Part shown: positions 1 through 12,002 of the stretch, in pieces
How positions within the stretch are numbered: position 1 is the first letter of the stretch
How the letters are laid out: every line of letters begins with the position of its first letter
Assembly: GCA_005281725.1 (NCBI GenBank)
Contig: SSBO01000008.1
Coordinates: 4,507,964 to 4,571,963 of the forward strand
Direction of reading: 5' to 3'
Origin: Wuchereria bancrofti
Lineage: Eukaryota; Nematoda; Chromadorea; Rhabditida; Onchocercidae
DNA: 64,000 bases
Made by a program: the position numbers and the translations under genes
Notes under the pieces: model-generated
What the model saw: only the letters and a program-made list of their open reading frames with translations
What the model was told of the DNA's origin: nothing
Databases searched by the model: none

Positions 1-2244
1 AAAACCCTAAGATCAGGAATACGACTGGATAACTTTTGTTTCAAAGATGGGTCTACTGTTTCCAAAACAGTTGACGGTGTTGCATCATCGACAACTGCCG
101 TTTTGTAATCCGCTTTTGGCAGTGGTCGCGCTTTTGTTTTCAATGTTAGACCTAACTTTTCCAGCGGGATCTCCTAGAAATAAAGGTTTGCTTAGATCTT
201 GAAACACCATTATTGAATAGCATAAATATGGTAAAGGTAAAAATCTAAAAATTGAGTGAACGCAAAATATAAAAACCACAGGACAACCTTAATGAAATAT
301 TCTACCATAAAACCAAAAAATTTCTAATTAATGAAATATGCATTTATATGGCTTTTATTATTTGGACTCCCTAATTTTTCCGTATCCATCTCCATAAATA
401 TGCATTTTACATTACTAATTTTCAAAAACTTATCTTCGTTTTAAAATACTGTCACTAATGAATATCTAACAGAGGAGATAATACAAGAATATACACCATT
501 CATCCGAATCACTTGATCGCTAGTGATAAATCAAACTGCATAGAAAGATTGTAATAACAAGGTGAGACAGTTTCTGTTCAATTGCCTGAGTATTTAAAGT
601 AATAAAATAATATAATATATTAAATATTAAAATTTACCTTACTGAACGGAAGGGTATGAAAAAGATAGCGCAAATACGGTTCTGAGAAATAAAACTGTAC
701 AATTAGATCCATCTTTTGAGCTGCTATGTAATATACAGTACCAGGTGAATTATAATCCATTGCATTATGAACAATTAATTCGGCATCTTTCTTAAAAGTT
801 GCAATATCTGGATAATCATCCCGGTCGATTTTCTGTCGAATCGTGGCAAAATCCATCGGTTCCTTGATTATTTCATGATAATCTGGTGCCATCGATCTGA
901 ATTTAAGCGCTTGCCTTCTAATACCAAATTATAAATAAAAAAAACTATCTCAAATAGGCTAAAATTACGTAAAGTATGTAAAAATCGTTTTTCAATTAAT
1001 AGCATTATTTCTAAAATTCGAGAGAATAGCACAAGCAGCAGTCAAAAGAAAGTTTTACTACAGAAACATTTAAGTCTTTGTAGAATAATATAGTCTCAAT
1101 ATCTTGAGAGTAATTTTATATTAAAAGAAAATATGACTTAATTCAAAACTTACTGTGTCACTGGGAATGCAAAATATTCATCCGGATCTTTGGCTTTCAT
1201 CTTGCGTAACAAACTATCGCAAAAAAGCTGCATAGGTGAATAGGTAAGAACAGTCGCTGCTTTCGGGAGCGGTGGCGGTGTCAATGAATGCTCCTTCACT
1301 TCATCATTAACTTCGTCCTGAAACCAAGAATTTTTAAGGTAAATTATAAATTTTTAAAAATTTTAGTTAACTGTGGAAATCTAAACTATACTTTAAATAA
1401 AGTTGGTAATAGATTCGAAGTTTCAAGTCGAAACTACATATCAAAATTCCATTTCTAAATATTGTTGCTTGAGTAGTACAGCCCCATCCCTCTTTGTAAA
1501 CCTTCTTTATTGCTGCGGAAATTAATGAAATATATTATGCCACAAAAAAGTCACCTCCTGCTGCTGTTTGGATTCTTCACGCTCTTTACGTTCAGCTGCT
1601 AATTGTGCCCTTCGTTCAGCACGTCTTTTGCTTTTTGCTATTGAATCCGTTAACCTATAATTACTAATAGTAAAATGCTATTATGATTATTACGATTACA
1701 AGTGAAGACAATAGTTAATCTGCAAGAACTTGCAACTTATTACTTGTTCAAGGTATTAATATCTACCTAAACCGACGTTTTTTACGCGGAGTCTTCTTGA
1801 CTTTTTCCTCCTGTTCTTCTTCCTTTTTTATATCATCACCACTTCCATTCTCTTCCTGGTCATCGGCTGTGGATGCTTGTTCCGAATCCGAATCCTCCGT
1901 TTCCAGATTACCTTCTGATCGTCGCTTACGACTAATTGTACTAGTAACATTTCTGAAACCACCTGGAAATGACAAAATAATAATCTAAGGAATAGGAAAT
2001 AAATTTGGATTTTTTACAAAAATCACGGTAACTGATTTAAATCTTACGAAAGCAAAACCTGTACGCTGAACCCAGTAATATGTCTAGAGACTATTAATAT
2101 TAAAATCGGGTGTTATGACTAAGTGACAACAATTACAAAGAAACCTTTGGAAGCTCGCCGCACTGGAAGGCTAGGAGGAGCTCCAGCTGACATTCTAGTC
2201 GGTGGAGCACCATAATCCGATTTACGAACAATATTACGTGACAT
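1..2244 (-). CDS. swsn-9: BRD7/BRD9-type bromodomain protein (SWI/SNF subunit), 3' end outside window
   Basis: Subunit of a SWI/SNF chromatin-remodelling complex that reads acetylated histones in the nucleus. Six coding exons fit in phase: 2244-2145, 1962-1767, 1654-1555, 1317-1154, 896-638 and 173-1. The start ATG directly follows an acceptor ending ttctttcaag, suggesting spliced-leader trans-splicing. The N-terminus is basic and acidic low-complexity sequence (EEEQEEKVKKTPRKKRRFR), then a short charged helix, then the bromodomain. Bromodomain landmarks are DPDEYFAFPVTQ (ZA entry), APDYHEIIKEPMDFATIRQK and HNAMDYNSPGTVYY, which carries the acetyl-lysine-binding asparagine (AMDYN). The MAPxYxxIIKxPMDF pattern with FAFPVT is typical of BRD7/BRD9 rather than BET proteins. 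The last visible exon (GAG-ATC-CCG...) is open to base 1, so the C-terminal part is missing. BRD7 and BRD9 cannot be separated here; C. elegans has one such gene, swsn-9. Confidence 0.88.
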
Positions 2245-2696
2245 CCTTGAAAGAAATTATAAAAGTTTTGGGGAACAGAAACCTACGAAATGAACGTGAT
2301 GTATGCACTTTTTTTTAAACAAATCTGCTAGATAGATAAAACATGTGAAACGTATTAACCAACAAACTTCACAAATGTGAAAGAGAGTTTAGAAAAAAGT
2401 TCTTAACACTTCATACATGTAGCACTAAACATTTAGAAAAAAAAGTCAAAAATACTCTTAAATTCAAGATAAAATAGAATACATCAAATTTAGTTAGATT
2501 GTAATATAAAATCGCTCAACTTATTATTACAAAATAAATAAATATAAATTCCATTAAATAATAATGCAACGAAACTATCATATTTAATTTCAAAAATTCA
2601 GTGATAGAAATTAGCGCAAAAGCAATCAATTCAATAAATCACACATTCGGAAACAATAGTGTACAATGTTAACATTCTTATTTACCTTAGCCATAC

Positions 2697-2883
2697 TCAA
2701 ATTAACGTGCTATTAGTACCAACTATTAGTAATAGTTAAAATTCTTCTCACTGGTATACTCATAAGTGACAGATTCAATTTTATGTACTTACAAATATTA
2801 CATATCACCGAGTAGCACACATAAAAGAAAAGAATGGGAAACCCAGCTAGAGTGACACGGATGTTACCACGTACGTCAACCAT
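2697..2883 (-). CDS. Possible 38-residue single-pass membrane microprotein
   Basis: No family recognised. ATG at 2883 follows an acceptor-like tactcgtttttag two bases upstream, the arrangement seen at trans-spliced starts. The first exon (2883-2793) encodes MVDVRGNIRVTLAG followed by a strongly hydrophobic stretch (FPILFFYVCYSVICNI) and ends at a strong donor (T|gtaagt). An acceptor 70 bases on (attactaatag) continues the frame for seven codons to TGA, giving 38 residues. Without that splice the frame runs on to 55-60 residues. It lies upstream of the bromodomain gene on the same strand, so it could be the first cistron of a pair. It could also be chance or a 5' exon of something larger. Confidence 0.35.
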
Positions 2884-3047
2884 AACTAAAAACGAGTACC
2901 ACAATTGCACCAGGCGGTTTCGGTCTTACATTTCAACAACAATTGAAACGCGTCCCGTTGATCTACCGAGTAGGTTCATCATGCAAAACAAACGAAATCA
3001 CTGGGTTATCGATTTTGTCGGAGGAATTATGATTGTTCCAACGGTAG

Positions 3048-3400
3048 AAATTGTTTTCACATCGTTTGTATCATTCGTCTTTTTTCACCAAAAATTTTTT
3101 AATTCAATTTTTTCAGCTAAAATATTTAGCAAATAAAAAAAAATTTGTTGTATTGTTGAAACTTTGAATATTTCTGTAAAGAAATAATCGACGGAAGTTG
3201 TTGTTAAGATTTGATTGGTTCAGTAGTAAAAATCGTTTCCGTATCATACGTGTCATCTATCTTTTTATTCTTCAAAATACTTTAACTCATTTTCTTCAGT
3301 TGAAATATTTAATAAATTTATTCTACTTTGTATTGTTGAAAGGTTGAATATGTTATATTATAAAGAAATAATAAATAGAAATTCTTAGGTTAGATTTGAC
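3048..3400. repeat. Imperfect tandem duplication, about 180 bases, two copies
   Basis: Two neighbouring blocks share the order of several words: a tcgtttg/ccgtatcat start, a cttcag(c/t)t(a/g)aaatattta core, ttgtattgttgaaa, ttgaatat, aaagaaataat and (g/t)ttagatttga. The copies start near 3048 and 3229. The block lies in the intergenic region upstream of epg-6. No coding potential is obvious. Confidence 0.5.
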
Positions 3401-3704
3401 GTTTTACATTATCGTTTCTATGCTAAACTAGATAATTTGTGAAAGATATCATGTTCGTGAAGATAATGGAATTAAACTAAGTGATAGTCAGTGCAAAAAA
3501 AAATTAAAAAATCACGAAATAATCAGCCTTGTATCAATTAATCGTAATAAATATAGGGATTTATCAGTTATCTCTAAACTGCGATTACTTTCTGGTTAGA
3601 ACTCCAAGTAATTTCGTAAATAATTACACTATCGATATAGGCGTTGGTAAGCACAAAACAAAGGTTAAAATTATTAATGGTAAGTAATAATTTTTCTTTC
3701 CAGA

Positions 3705-6700
3705 ATGAAGAAAGTATATGGCATTAATGTAAATTCGGAGCAAAATATGTTTGCCGTAGCTACAGAGGATGGATTTCGTATCTTTCAATGCAATCCATTG
3801 CACGAGTTAATCCGGTTAGGTTAGTTTTTTCATCACGAAAATGCACAAATGTTCAGACTGTCCTAATAAGGGAGCAGGAATGGATTGTGGTTCTGATTAA
3901 TTACCGAAATTATTCGGCTATGAAATGAAACTCATTCAACTAAACAAGTTAGGCTCTGAAATGAATTTCTAGAAAAAGCTAGTCACCATGGCATACCATT
4001 TAATTTAGTTCGTTGATTTCGATGCTGTTCAGGAAAAAAGGATTTCAATGGATATCTGGAACTTCAATCATTTCGATAAGAATAAAACAACCAGATAGAC
4101 AGAAACAAAATTAGTTAGCAGGAATGCTTAGCATAATCTTTTGTTTAATGCCCTTATTGATTACAGATAAACGTATAGTTGGAAGTTTAAGAATTGGCAA
4201 AGTTCTTGGTTGCTCAAATTTTTTTGGAATGGTCAGCGGTGGATTCTGCCCGAAATATGCTGAAAACGTCGGTAAGGTGATGAAAGTTGGAGGACTCTTT
4301 TAATGAGATTTTATTGAAATTTGATATATTTGAAAATTTTTTTAATCAAATAATTTATGCATATTTTTTGAGCGTTTAATCGTTGTATAAATGATTCTTT
4401 TACTACAGTAATGGTTTGGAATGATGAAAGAAGAAAGGATGACTTTTACATGGAGTACACCAGTACCTCACCTATTTTGAACTTCCAGATGTCAAAAACG
4501 CGGTCAGCGATATTTTCTCTGCATTGATTATTACTTTTCGTTTGTATTTTTGAGTATCCAATTCCCTTGTCTATCGTCTCTACAGTTTCTTATTGGTTTT
4601 TTTTTTTTTTGGACAATAAAATTGCCAATAGAAATAATCCTGCATTATTTGTTTATATATTTTTATCTAACTGTTGCAGAATGGTTCTAGTAGGAATGAA
4701 ACAAATTCATGTATTTAATTTTCCACAAGAAATAGATTTAATAAAGACAATCGAAACGGGGACGAATGTTCATGGGTTATGTGAACTTAGCAATGATCCA
4801 AGTATGGAGCTTCTCATTTATCCAGGAAATCAAATAGGCAGTGTTCAGGTTTATCAAATTTTCTTCTTTGATTGTAATTTCCTGGACGTTTTAAATGTAG
4901 AAGGATTGAATAGTACTAGTTTTAACACTTAAAGTAAGGGAAGCACTAATAAGCAAGGACGAAATTTTTTGGCTTTTTGACGAATGTGTTCAAACTATCA
5001 ACATTCTAACCTATTTATTAAATGCAGCGATTCAACGGTTGAAATTGTGGATTTTATTTTGAGGATATATGGCTGTATTTCAAGGTACAAAAAATATGCC
5101 AAATAGACTAGATAGTTAGAGGATGTCAGTTGTTCTTTTTTGCGATAGTAAAAGACAGTAGTTCGGATCAAATAAAACTTATGGATCAACTTACCTTTCC
5201 ATGATTGTAATTTTTTATACTTTTTTTTCAATCTTTTTTGAAGTATATTAATTTACGTGATGTCGCGCGACATGCAACTTTGACACCAACATTAATCAAT
5301 GCTCATCAGTCTGATGTGGCGCAGCTGGCACTAAATAGTACAGCTACACTTTTGGCTACTGGTTCAAATAAAGTAAGACATTTTTATTTCATTAAAATGA
5401 GTGGATGAAAAGGAGATTTCAATTTAATTCGTGATTTTCTTAAGGTTTTTATTAAAGTTAGATCTTAATCTTGACAGTGATTTTTTCTTGGTTAAAACTT
5501 TACCATTTCTACAGTACAGTTAAAATCTTTTCTGCGTCTGACGGAACTTTTTCCCTACATTTCAGGGAACGGTGATACGAATTTTCGATACGAAAACCGC
5601 AGAATTAATGCGTGAATTCAGGCGAGGCGCTGATCCTGTTACTTTACATTGGTTAGTATATCAACTTTATATTTGAAAAAAAAAAAGTAAATGTAAGATA
5701 TTTATTTACTAAAGGTTCGCAAATACGTAGATTATGACATAGAAATATCTTTGCAGATTCCAACTATTTAGTGCTAAAATCTCTTGTTGTTCTACCCGTC
5801 AAATGAACACAAAAAAATTTTGTTGTGATTTGATATCCATAAACGTACATCACAGTGTAATGAAAACTTGTCAGTTCAACGTGCGTAAGGTGCATTGTAT
5901 TTCTATCAAATGGCATTTGATTGGAGAGATGAAGATCAGCTGGAAGCAGTTGAAAACTAAAAATATGTAGAAGATTTCAGTGTGAAATACAAGGAAGGAA
6001 ATGATTTTGGTTTCTTCCTTCATCGTACTTAATTTTTAAGGTCTTTTCAGCTTACGTTTTTCACCCTGTTCTGCTTTTTTGGCGGTTGCAAGTGATAAAG
6101 ATACTGTACATATTTTCGCTGTGAAAAATAATGATCCAACGTGGACGAACAAGAAAACATTGTACGTTTTCTAAATTGTTAGACTTTATATGGACATATA
6201 AAGAGAACCAGCTATAAGTTGTAGGTTATGATTAAAAAGCTAACTTCAAAGGAGTTTTGAAAGAACTAACGTCGAAAGAGTTTTTGAAAAACTTCGTGGA
6301 CATCTCAGAAAATAGCAGTGAAAATGATAAAATTTTTCTACAGATGGCAGCAAGTTGGTCTTTTACCAGAGGATGCTGATCGAGCGCGGATACAATTCAA
6401 ATTATCGAAAGCTACTCAGAATGTTACACTTACTGAATTAGCTTTCTTAAAAAATAGTAATGAATCGAGTGGCATTGAATTGAATACCAAAAATCGTTTT
6501 GTTTTACGCAGCCATGTAAGTTATGGAAAGTTCTCGTAGTTTTTTTTTGATCAGTTGCATCATTAGGATATTTCAATTTATAAATTGATCCAAATTTTTT
6601 GCTTTTAGTTTAGCAGGGCTGTTCGATCATTTTTACCTCTAGTTTCTAGTGATGGACTGCACTCGGAATATAGCTGTAAGTCGGAATCCTAAAGAAGGAT

Positions 6701-6919
6701 TTGGTGTTAACGGTCCTGTTTGGTTAATGATACCTTAATTTCAATTTTTTTAACCTTGAGGTAAATGTGCCAACTTTGTAGGCTATAGCTGCAATTTGTG
6801 ACGATGGAAGCTATAATTTGTTCACGTTTTCATCCGATGGTACATTTGATTTGGTACGTGATGAGTTTTACCTAGATTGGGGTGATGATGAGCACTTTTT
6901 CGAGCAGTGTTTCGAATGA
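3705..6919 (+). CDS. epg-6: PROPPIN WD-repeat autophagy protein, EPG-6/WIPI4 (WDR45) type
   Basis: Seven-bladed beta-propeller that binds PI3P on forming autophagosomes. Ten exons agree in phase (3705-3819, 4167-4271, 4409-4502, 4680-4848, 5244-5372, 5566-5651, 6051-6161, 6344-6515, 6609-6675, 6789-6919), giving 392 residues. The diagnostic FRRG motif is present (MREFRRGADPVTLH), preceded by GTVIRIFDTKTAEL and followed by ASDKDTVHIFAVK. Other family signatures are AVATEDGFRIFQCNP near the N-terminus, NAHQSDVAQLALN before blade 5, and the acidic end YLDWGDDEHFFEQ, matching the WIPI3/4 ending. These favour the EPG-6/WIPI4 branch over ATG-18/WIPI2. The start follows tttctttccag by one base, so trans-splicing is likely. 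Exon 10 uses the acceptor ggctatag; the alternative tgtag would break the frame. Confidence 0.9.
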
Positions 6920-8559
6920 AATACAACTGCGGGTTTTATATTAACTGGGTGATACGGGTTGTTATGAATAATATAATTTTTGTGTTGTTAATTTAGGATT
7001 TATTTCGTTTCATCGCAGTATTTTAGTGCTGATGTTTTCAAACTCCAATATTAAACTTCCAAATATTGACCTTTGCAAATATAATTCTTTTAATTGCCTT
7101 TCTAATATCAGTGCATTTCATCATTTGGCATATGTTTAACATATCTTTTTTTCTTTGATAATATCCAATTAGGTGTCGTAATTTTTCGTGATTTTTACAG
7201 GCTTTAAAAAATAATTTCTGTGTATTCTTGAAATCTGTCTTGTTTTTGAGATGTGTAAATCATTGTATAATGTTGTCAATTTTTTATGGATTTTTTCTTT
7301 TTATCTTTTTTTTTAACTTAAATTTATCCAGCACATGTTTGTTTACTTTTGAATATCAAGCTTATTATGTTCCGCATGCATAAGTAATGCTGATAAAGCA
7401 ATTCCTATCATCGAAGTTTGTTTATTTTATTCTAATGAAAAATTACTAATATTTCTGGAGGGATGTGAAGGCTTCCGAGTATACTGTCAGGTTAAATAAT
7501 TAAGTTAACGCAGTAATAAGTGAAGTTTTACTAATAAGAACAGTTAACATTAACTGAAGTGAGATTTTTTGTTGCAAATTTTCGTCCCGACATATTCCAA
7601 TTTCATTAATAAAATTTGATCCTCTTGGCTTTATTATTATTGATATTTTCTTCCTAGATATGTACTAATTAACTCACATATAAAAGACATTTTTGAAATC
7701 CAATGCTAACTTCTTTAAACTTCACGAAGAGTATACTGTTGTATATTCAATAAAAATCTTTTACAAAATAAAATCAAAATAGGTTTCCCTTCAATGCTTC
7801 GCTTTTTTTCAAATTTCCCTTTTATATCTTTTTTTGTATAATTTTTTGTTTCTCACTTAATCATCGATTTGTAAGCATTGAAATGTTTACATATTTCCTT
7901 TTATGTCTTTCAATTTGTTACATTATATTTTCTTCATTCTATAACATAATATATTATTTTCTCTGCGAATTTACCAGTTTTGCATGCATTCAAATAAATA
8001 TTCATAGTTATAGTTTAACATATATTTAAAATACGTATAAAAGTATTGCGTAAATACGTGTAAGAGAAGTATCTTCTCATTCAACAAATTTTACATGTCA
8101 AAATGTTAGCTTAAAATGATTTACATCTAAGAGTGCATCAAAAACTACACTGGGAATCATTCATTTTCATCGCGTGCTTTCTCGTTTGGGGTTGCGTGAT
8201 GTACACGTGGGATGAAGCTTTATTGGCTTGTACGTGGAGATGCACGTAATTTCTTATCTCTTCACTAACTCATCTAAAATATTTATAACTATTTTTGCAT
8301 ATTGTTTTAAAATGACTGAGGTAGAATATGTAGAATTGAGGGAATAAGTAACTGTTAGTAATATGTTTCAAATGATTTCTATATTTTTCAAATGTCAAGT
8401 GAATTATAAAGTTAACCTGAAATGTTTGAACGTGACATCGAGTTTTATGGTTGTACACAGCATCAGACGTATGCCAGATATTACTGTATGACTCACTTAA
8501 AACTGCATCAATTCATATTAATAGAGTGAATCAATGTTTTTTTTTTCTTTTTATTTCAG
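6920..8559. other. Intergenic, AT-rich, no gene seen
   Basis: About 1.6 kb between epg-6 and the Kish gene on the same strand. No conserved exon was recognised in either orientation. It would hold the epg-6 3' UTR and any promoter or 5' exon of the Kish gene. An ATG directly before a possible weak don or (atg|gttgta near 8447) exists but is not convincing. Confidence 0.4.
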
Positions 8560-9560
8560 GGCAATCATAAAGCAAATTCTCTCAAACTGGTATGTTTTTT
8601 CGTGAAATTATTTTGATCAATATTTATAGGATTGAATTTGGGTAAAATATTTCTTTTCATCTAATTGTCGTAACCTAGCCAAAGTTATAGTCTTGTTTGA
8701 CTTTATGTTGTGATTAATATCGGAAGAAGTCTATATTTTATTTCGTCTTAAAATTGTGCTCAATAGTCTAGTTATTTACTTTTTGTCTTAGGTCTGATAC
8801 ATAATGTAACTACTATATTCCGCTCCTTTTTTGTTGAAATCACAAAATTTCAATTCACTTTTGACAAATTAATTGTCATTTAAATTATTCACATTTATTT
8901 TAATTAACTTTGTTGAATTTTAGTCGGCCCTATTCAATTTCCAAAGTCTCATCTGCGTAATCTTGTTGTTAATTTGCACCTGTACTTATATACGTGCTTT
9001 TGTGCCGAAGCTGATCGATCGTAATAAAGAAGGGTTAGCTTTGTTCACTTCTCTTTTTTTATAATTATGTTCGAAATTGGTTTTTCTAAAACAACTCGTG
9101 TGTGGAATCTTTCCTTGTTCAGTTTACTCCCATAGATCCAACCAAAGTAATAATGAGATTGGTTAAAAAATTAAAATCAAAGTGATTTTAAAATTTTGTG
9201 TTTCGTCGCTACTAAGTTCAATTCATTTTGAAGGATAACTGTAATATATATTGAATTTCCTGTGTAAAATGCGGTGACAGTGTCAAGTATTGTTATAAAA
9301 CTGAAGCACATTACTATATACTACAAATAATGGACAGTACTGGAAACTTATTTATGCTTTAGAGTCTTTCAACTGCATCTTTCTTGGAATTTATAGATTA
9401 TGTTGATACAGATGAATATATTAAAATTAAACTAAGTTGAAATAAATTTTTTTTCAGTTTTCTGGGTGTCTTTTGGAAGTGTGCTCGAATCGGAGAGCGT
9501 TTAAGTCCGTGGATTGCCCTCGCTTGCTTTTCGATGGCATTCATTGTTCTTTTCTTTTAA
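8560..9560 (+). CDS. TMEM167A: Kish / TMEM167A, small Golgi secretory-pathway membrane protein
   Basis: Kish is a two-pass Golgi protein needed for constitutive secretion. Exons 8924-9033 and 9458-9560 encode [20 protein letters not shown], then [33 protein letters not shown] and a second hydrophobic segment ending IVLFF. The match extends over the whole protein (71 residues against 72 in human). The initiator is unusual. The family starts M-S-A, but the residue before SAL comes from a 30-base exon (8560-8589) that reads [10 protein letters not shown] in frame and has CTG exactly where the initiator ATG belongs. No in-frame ATG lies in that exon, which follows a good acceptor (tttttatttcag). 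CTG initiation, an unseen upstream exon, or a sequence error are all possible. The start coordinate given is that of the 30-base exon. Confidence 0.88.
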
Positions 9561-9576
9561 TCATTTTATCGATGTG

Positions 9577-9584
9577 CAGAGATG
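9577..9584 (+). other. Probable trans-splice acceptor between Kish and POP7
   Basis: The Kish stop codon ends at 9560 and the POP7 ATG begins at 9582, leaving 21 bases. They contain gatgtgcag with its AG at 9578-9579, two bases before the ATG. Such spacing leaves no room for a promoter and fits a two-gene operon resolved by spliced-leader addition. Confidence 0.6.
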
Positions 9585-11406
9585 ACACATATTGATGAGG
9601 TATGATAGATTTGTTATTGTTTGCTCTTTAATAAACTTTGTTCCTGATTTTCCTGATACTTTATATTGAATAAAATTACGGATATTCAGTTTTTCTTTTT
9701 TGTAATGTAAAATATGTATTTTTTCGTTCAATTATAAGTGTACTAAACTGTCGAATCAATGGAGCGATTCATTGACTTATCCTTTTTTGGTGTACAGACA
9801 ATGCTATAACTAGAAATGCTTTGTTATATGTTCATCAAACAACCGCTATACTTAAGTTATCTATCCGAAATATATATACAAGACTTTCTCCATTTATCGA
9901 AAAAAAAAGCTGTTACTTACTGGCATCATCTCTCTTACTTTGCGTTTATTAGAATGAAAAGATAATGTTAACTAGTTTGTCTCTTGCACTTGTCTTCTAC
10001 TTATGAAATGACTGATGAAAAAAAAATGTTATAGAGTAACAATTTTATAAAAAGTTATAAAAAAAAATTACAGCGTAAGAATGAGATTTTCTTATATATT
10101 CTATCTCTTTTTTATTTTCTTATGTATGCATAATTCTTGTATTTTTTTCTCATATTATATATTGCTATATTTTCATATTTTACCTTTCAGGTAGAATATG
10201 AACTGCGGAAGAATCTTCCACCACAATTTCCAAAAGAAAAGAATGACATTTATATAACAAGGTCGGTTAACCTCTCTTTTCCTTTCTTTTGTATTTAACT
10301 TCTTTTTTCTTTATACCTTTATGGATTCATTGATTATTTGAGTTATGCATTATGATGATGCATCACGACTCTCTTTCATGAATTGTCTGTTGAACTGGTA
10401 TTAGCATAATTTTGCTGGTTCTACTCACAGACAATGTATGTATGGCTTTAAGTAACATGCATTCCTGCAGACATAAAGCTTGGTTAAAGAGAACAGTAAA
10501 TTGATTCATTTATCCTTGAAGTAATAAATTGAGGGATTGAGTTTGTGTTTTAACAAGGCAAGCGTTGGTGGATGGTTTTATATTATATTTCCTAAAATAT
10601 TATATTTACAAATAGAAATATAATACACTAACTTAGGAGAGATTCTGCTATTATTTACAGGCATACAAGTATCGCAGCACAAAAAGCTCGAATAATTAAA
10701 CTCCTGGACGAGAAGATGGATGAAGTTGTACTTCACGGCTTAGGGGCAGCAGTTAGCCGGACGATAAATGTTGCATTACAAATCCAGCGAAAGTTAGTCG
10801 ATACGGTGAAATTAGATGTCAGAACTGGTACTGTTAAGGTAAGATATAGTTCACATGAATAGTATGCCCTGGGAAAGAGTATATAATTGAAAAAGTATGA
10901 TTGATCATGAATGTTTCCTATCACAATAATATGCTTCAATCTAAGTTTCGAGATTTTTTAATTTGATGGTTAGAGTTTTGTGAGAAATTGTAGCCCAAGC
11001 TTATAATTTTAGCTAACTTTCAGAAAATAAATGAAATGATCAGTTTAATAAATATGATTTGAAATCAAAAAAAAAGAAGTTGTAAGTTTAATAATACGGA
11101 ATTGAGGCTTTCTTATTTTAAAACCAGGAAGATCAATTAAAGGACTTCAACTTTGTTGAGTGTATTTTTGCGCTGTCATTTGGAAGAGGTCATCAACTGA
11201 TTTTGTAGGCTACTGATGTAGGATTTCACTAAACAGTTTACTGATTTATCGTCGATTATTAAGTCAAGTCATTCCAAGATATTTCAAGTCATTTTTTATT
11301 TTAGGTTACAGACAATTTATTCCCATTATACGACGAAGTGGATTTTAAAACACGAAATCGCTTTATTTCAGCCGTACATATACGAATATCTCGACGAATA
11401 ATGTGA
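9582..11406 (+). CDS. POP7: Ribonuclease P/MRP protein subunit POP7 (Rpp20)
   Basis: Alba-fold subunit of nuclear RNase P and RNase MRP, which process pre-tRNA and pre-rRNA; it normally pairs with Rpp25. Exons 9582-9599, 10191-10261, 10661-10838 and 11305-11406 are in phase and give 122 residues (human 140). Landmarks are KNDIYITRHTSIAAQKAR at the Alba beta-alpha start, VVLHGLGAAVSRTINVALQI (human IYIHGLGLAINRAINIALQL pattern) and the end RFISAVHIRISR (human NSAIHIRVFR). The first exon encodes only six residues (MTHIDE). The gene lies directly behind Kish and probably shares its transcript. Confidence 0.9.
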
Positions 11407-12002
11407 ACAATTCTTTGCTTATTGTTATTCTAAATTTATCATGATGTTTGAATTGACTTTTTATGTTTGTTAAAACTCTCATATTTCCTTAATATTTTTT
11501 TATCCTTATTCTAAAGCTTATAGTATGCTTTTTTTTTCATTGATCTTTCAAACGGTTTTGAATAAATTTTACTTTCAGTTTCCATTATCAATAAAACGTA
11601 AATTAAATCGTGTGGTATGTTTTACGCAGCATTTCTTATTATTCAAAAAGACAATTGCGATCTGACTGAGATTTGAGAATTCTTAGAGTTCCAGGACTAT
11701 TGGTAGAAGCGTTGACATTCGGTGTCATGTCACGTGGATTTGATAACATCGTTATATGTCATTTTTTTCTCTAAACGCAAATGTTCAATTTGTATGGGTT
11801 ATAAATCCAGTGGAGACATAAAATATACAGATTTGAGAATTTTTAAACTTCCGGACTATTTGATTTTGTCATGTATTTTGTAGGTGTGAAATTTAATTGG
11901 TGCATAAATTTGGTACTTAATGATGTAAAACTATCAGCTTTTTTTTTCAGTGTCAGCACTGATGAATTGATCTTAGGTATCTAATGGATGTTGCATGATA
12001 AA
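11407..12002. other. Intergenic or 5' UTR region of FDXR with a short repeated word
   Basis: A spliceable segment with both signals (ctttcag...gtatgt, about 11579-11614) has no coding frame and may be a 5' UTR exon. The phrase gatttgagaatt(c/t)tta(g/a)a(g/c)ttcc occurs near 11671 and 11830 as a short direct repeat. A strong acceptor at 11941-11950 (ttttttttcag) precedes the FDXR start by about 50 bases and is a candidate trans-splice site. Confidence 0.4.

Noticed and set aside
2834..3136. 100-codon plus-strand frame
   Set aside because: Antisense to the better-supported microprotein exon and runs into the tandem duplication; no family resemblance.
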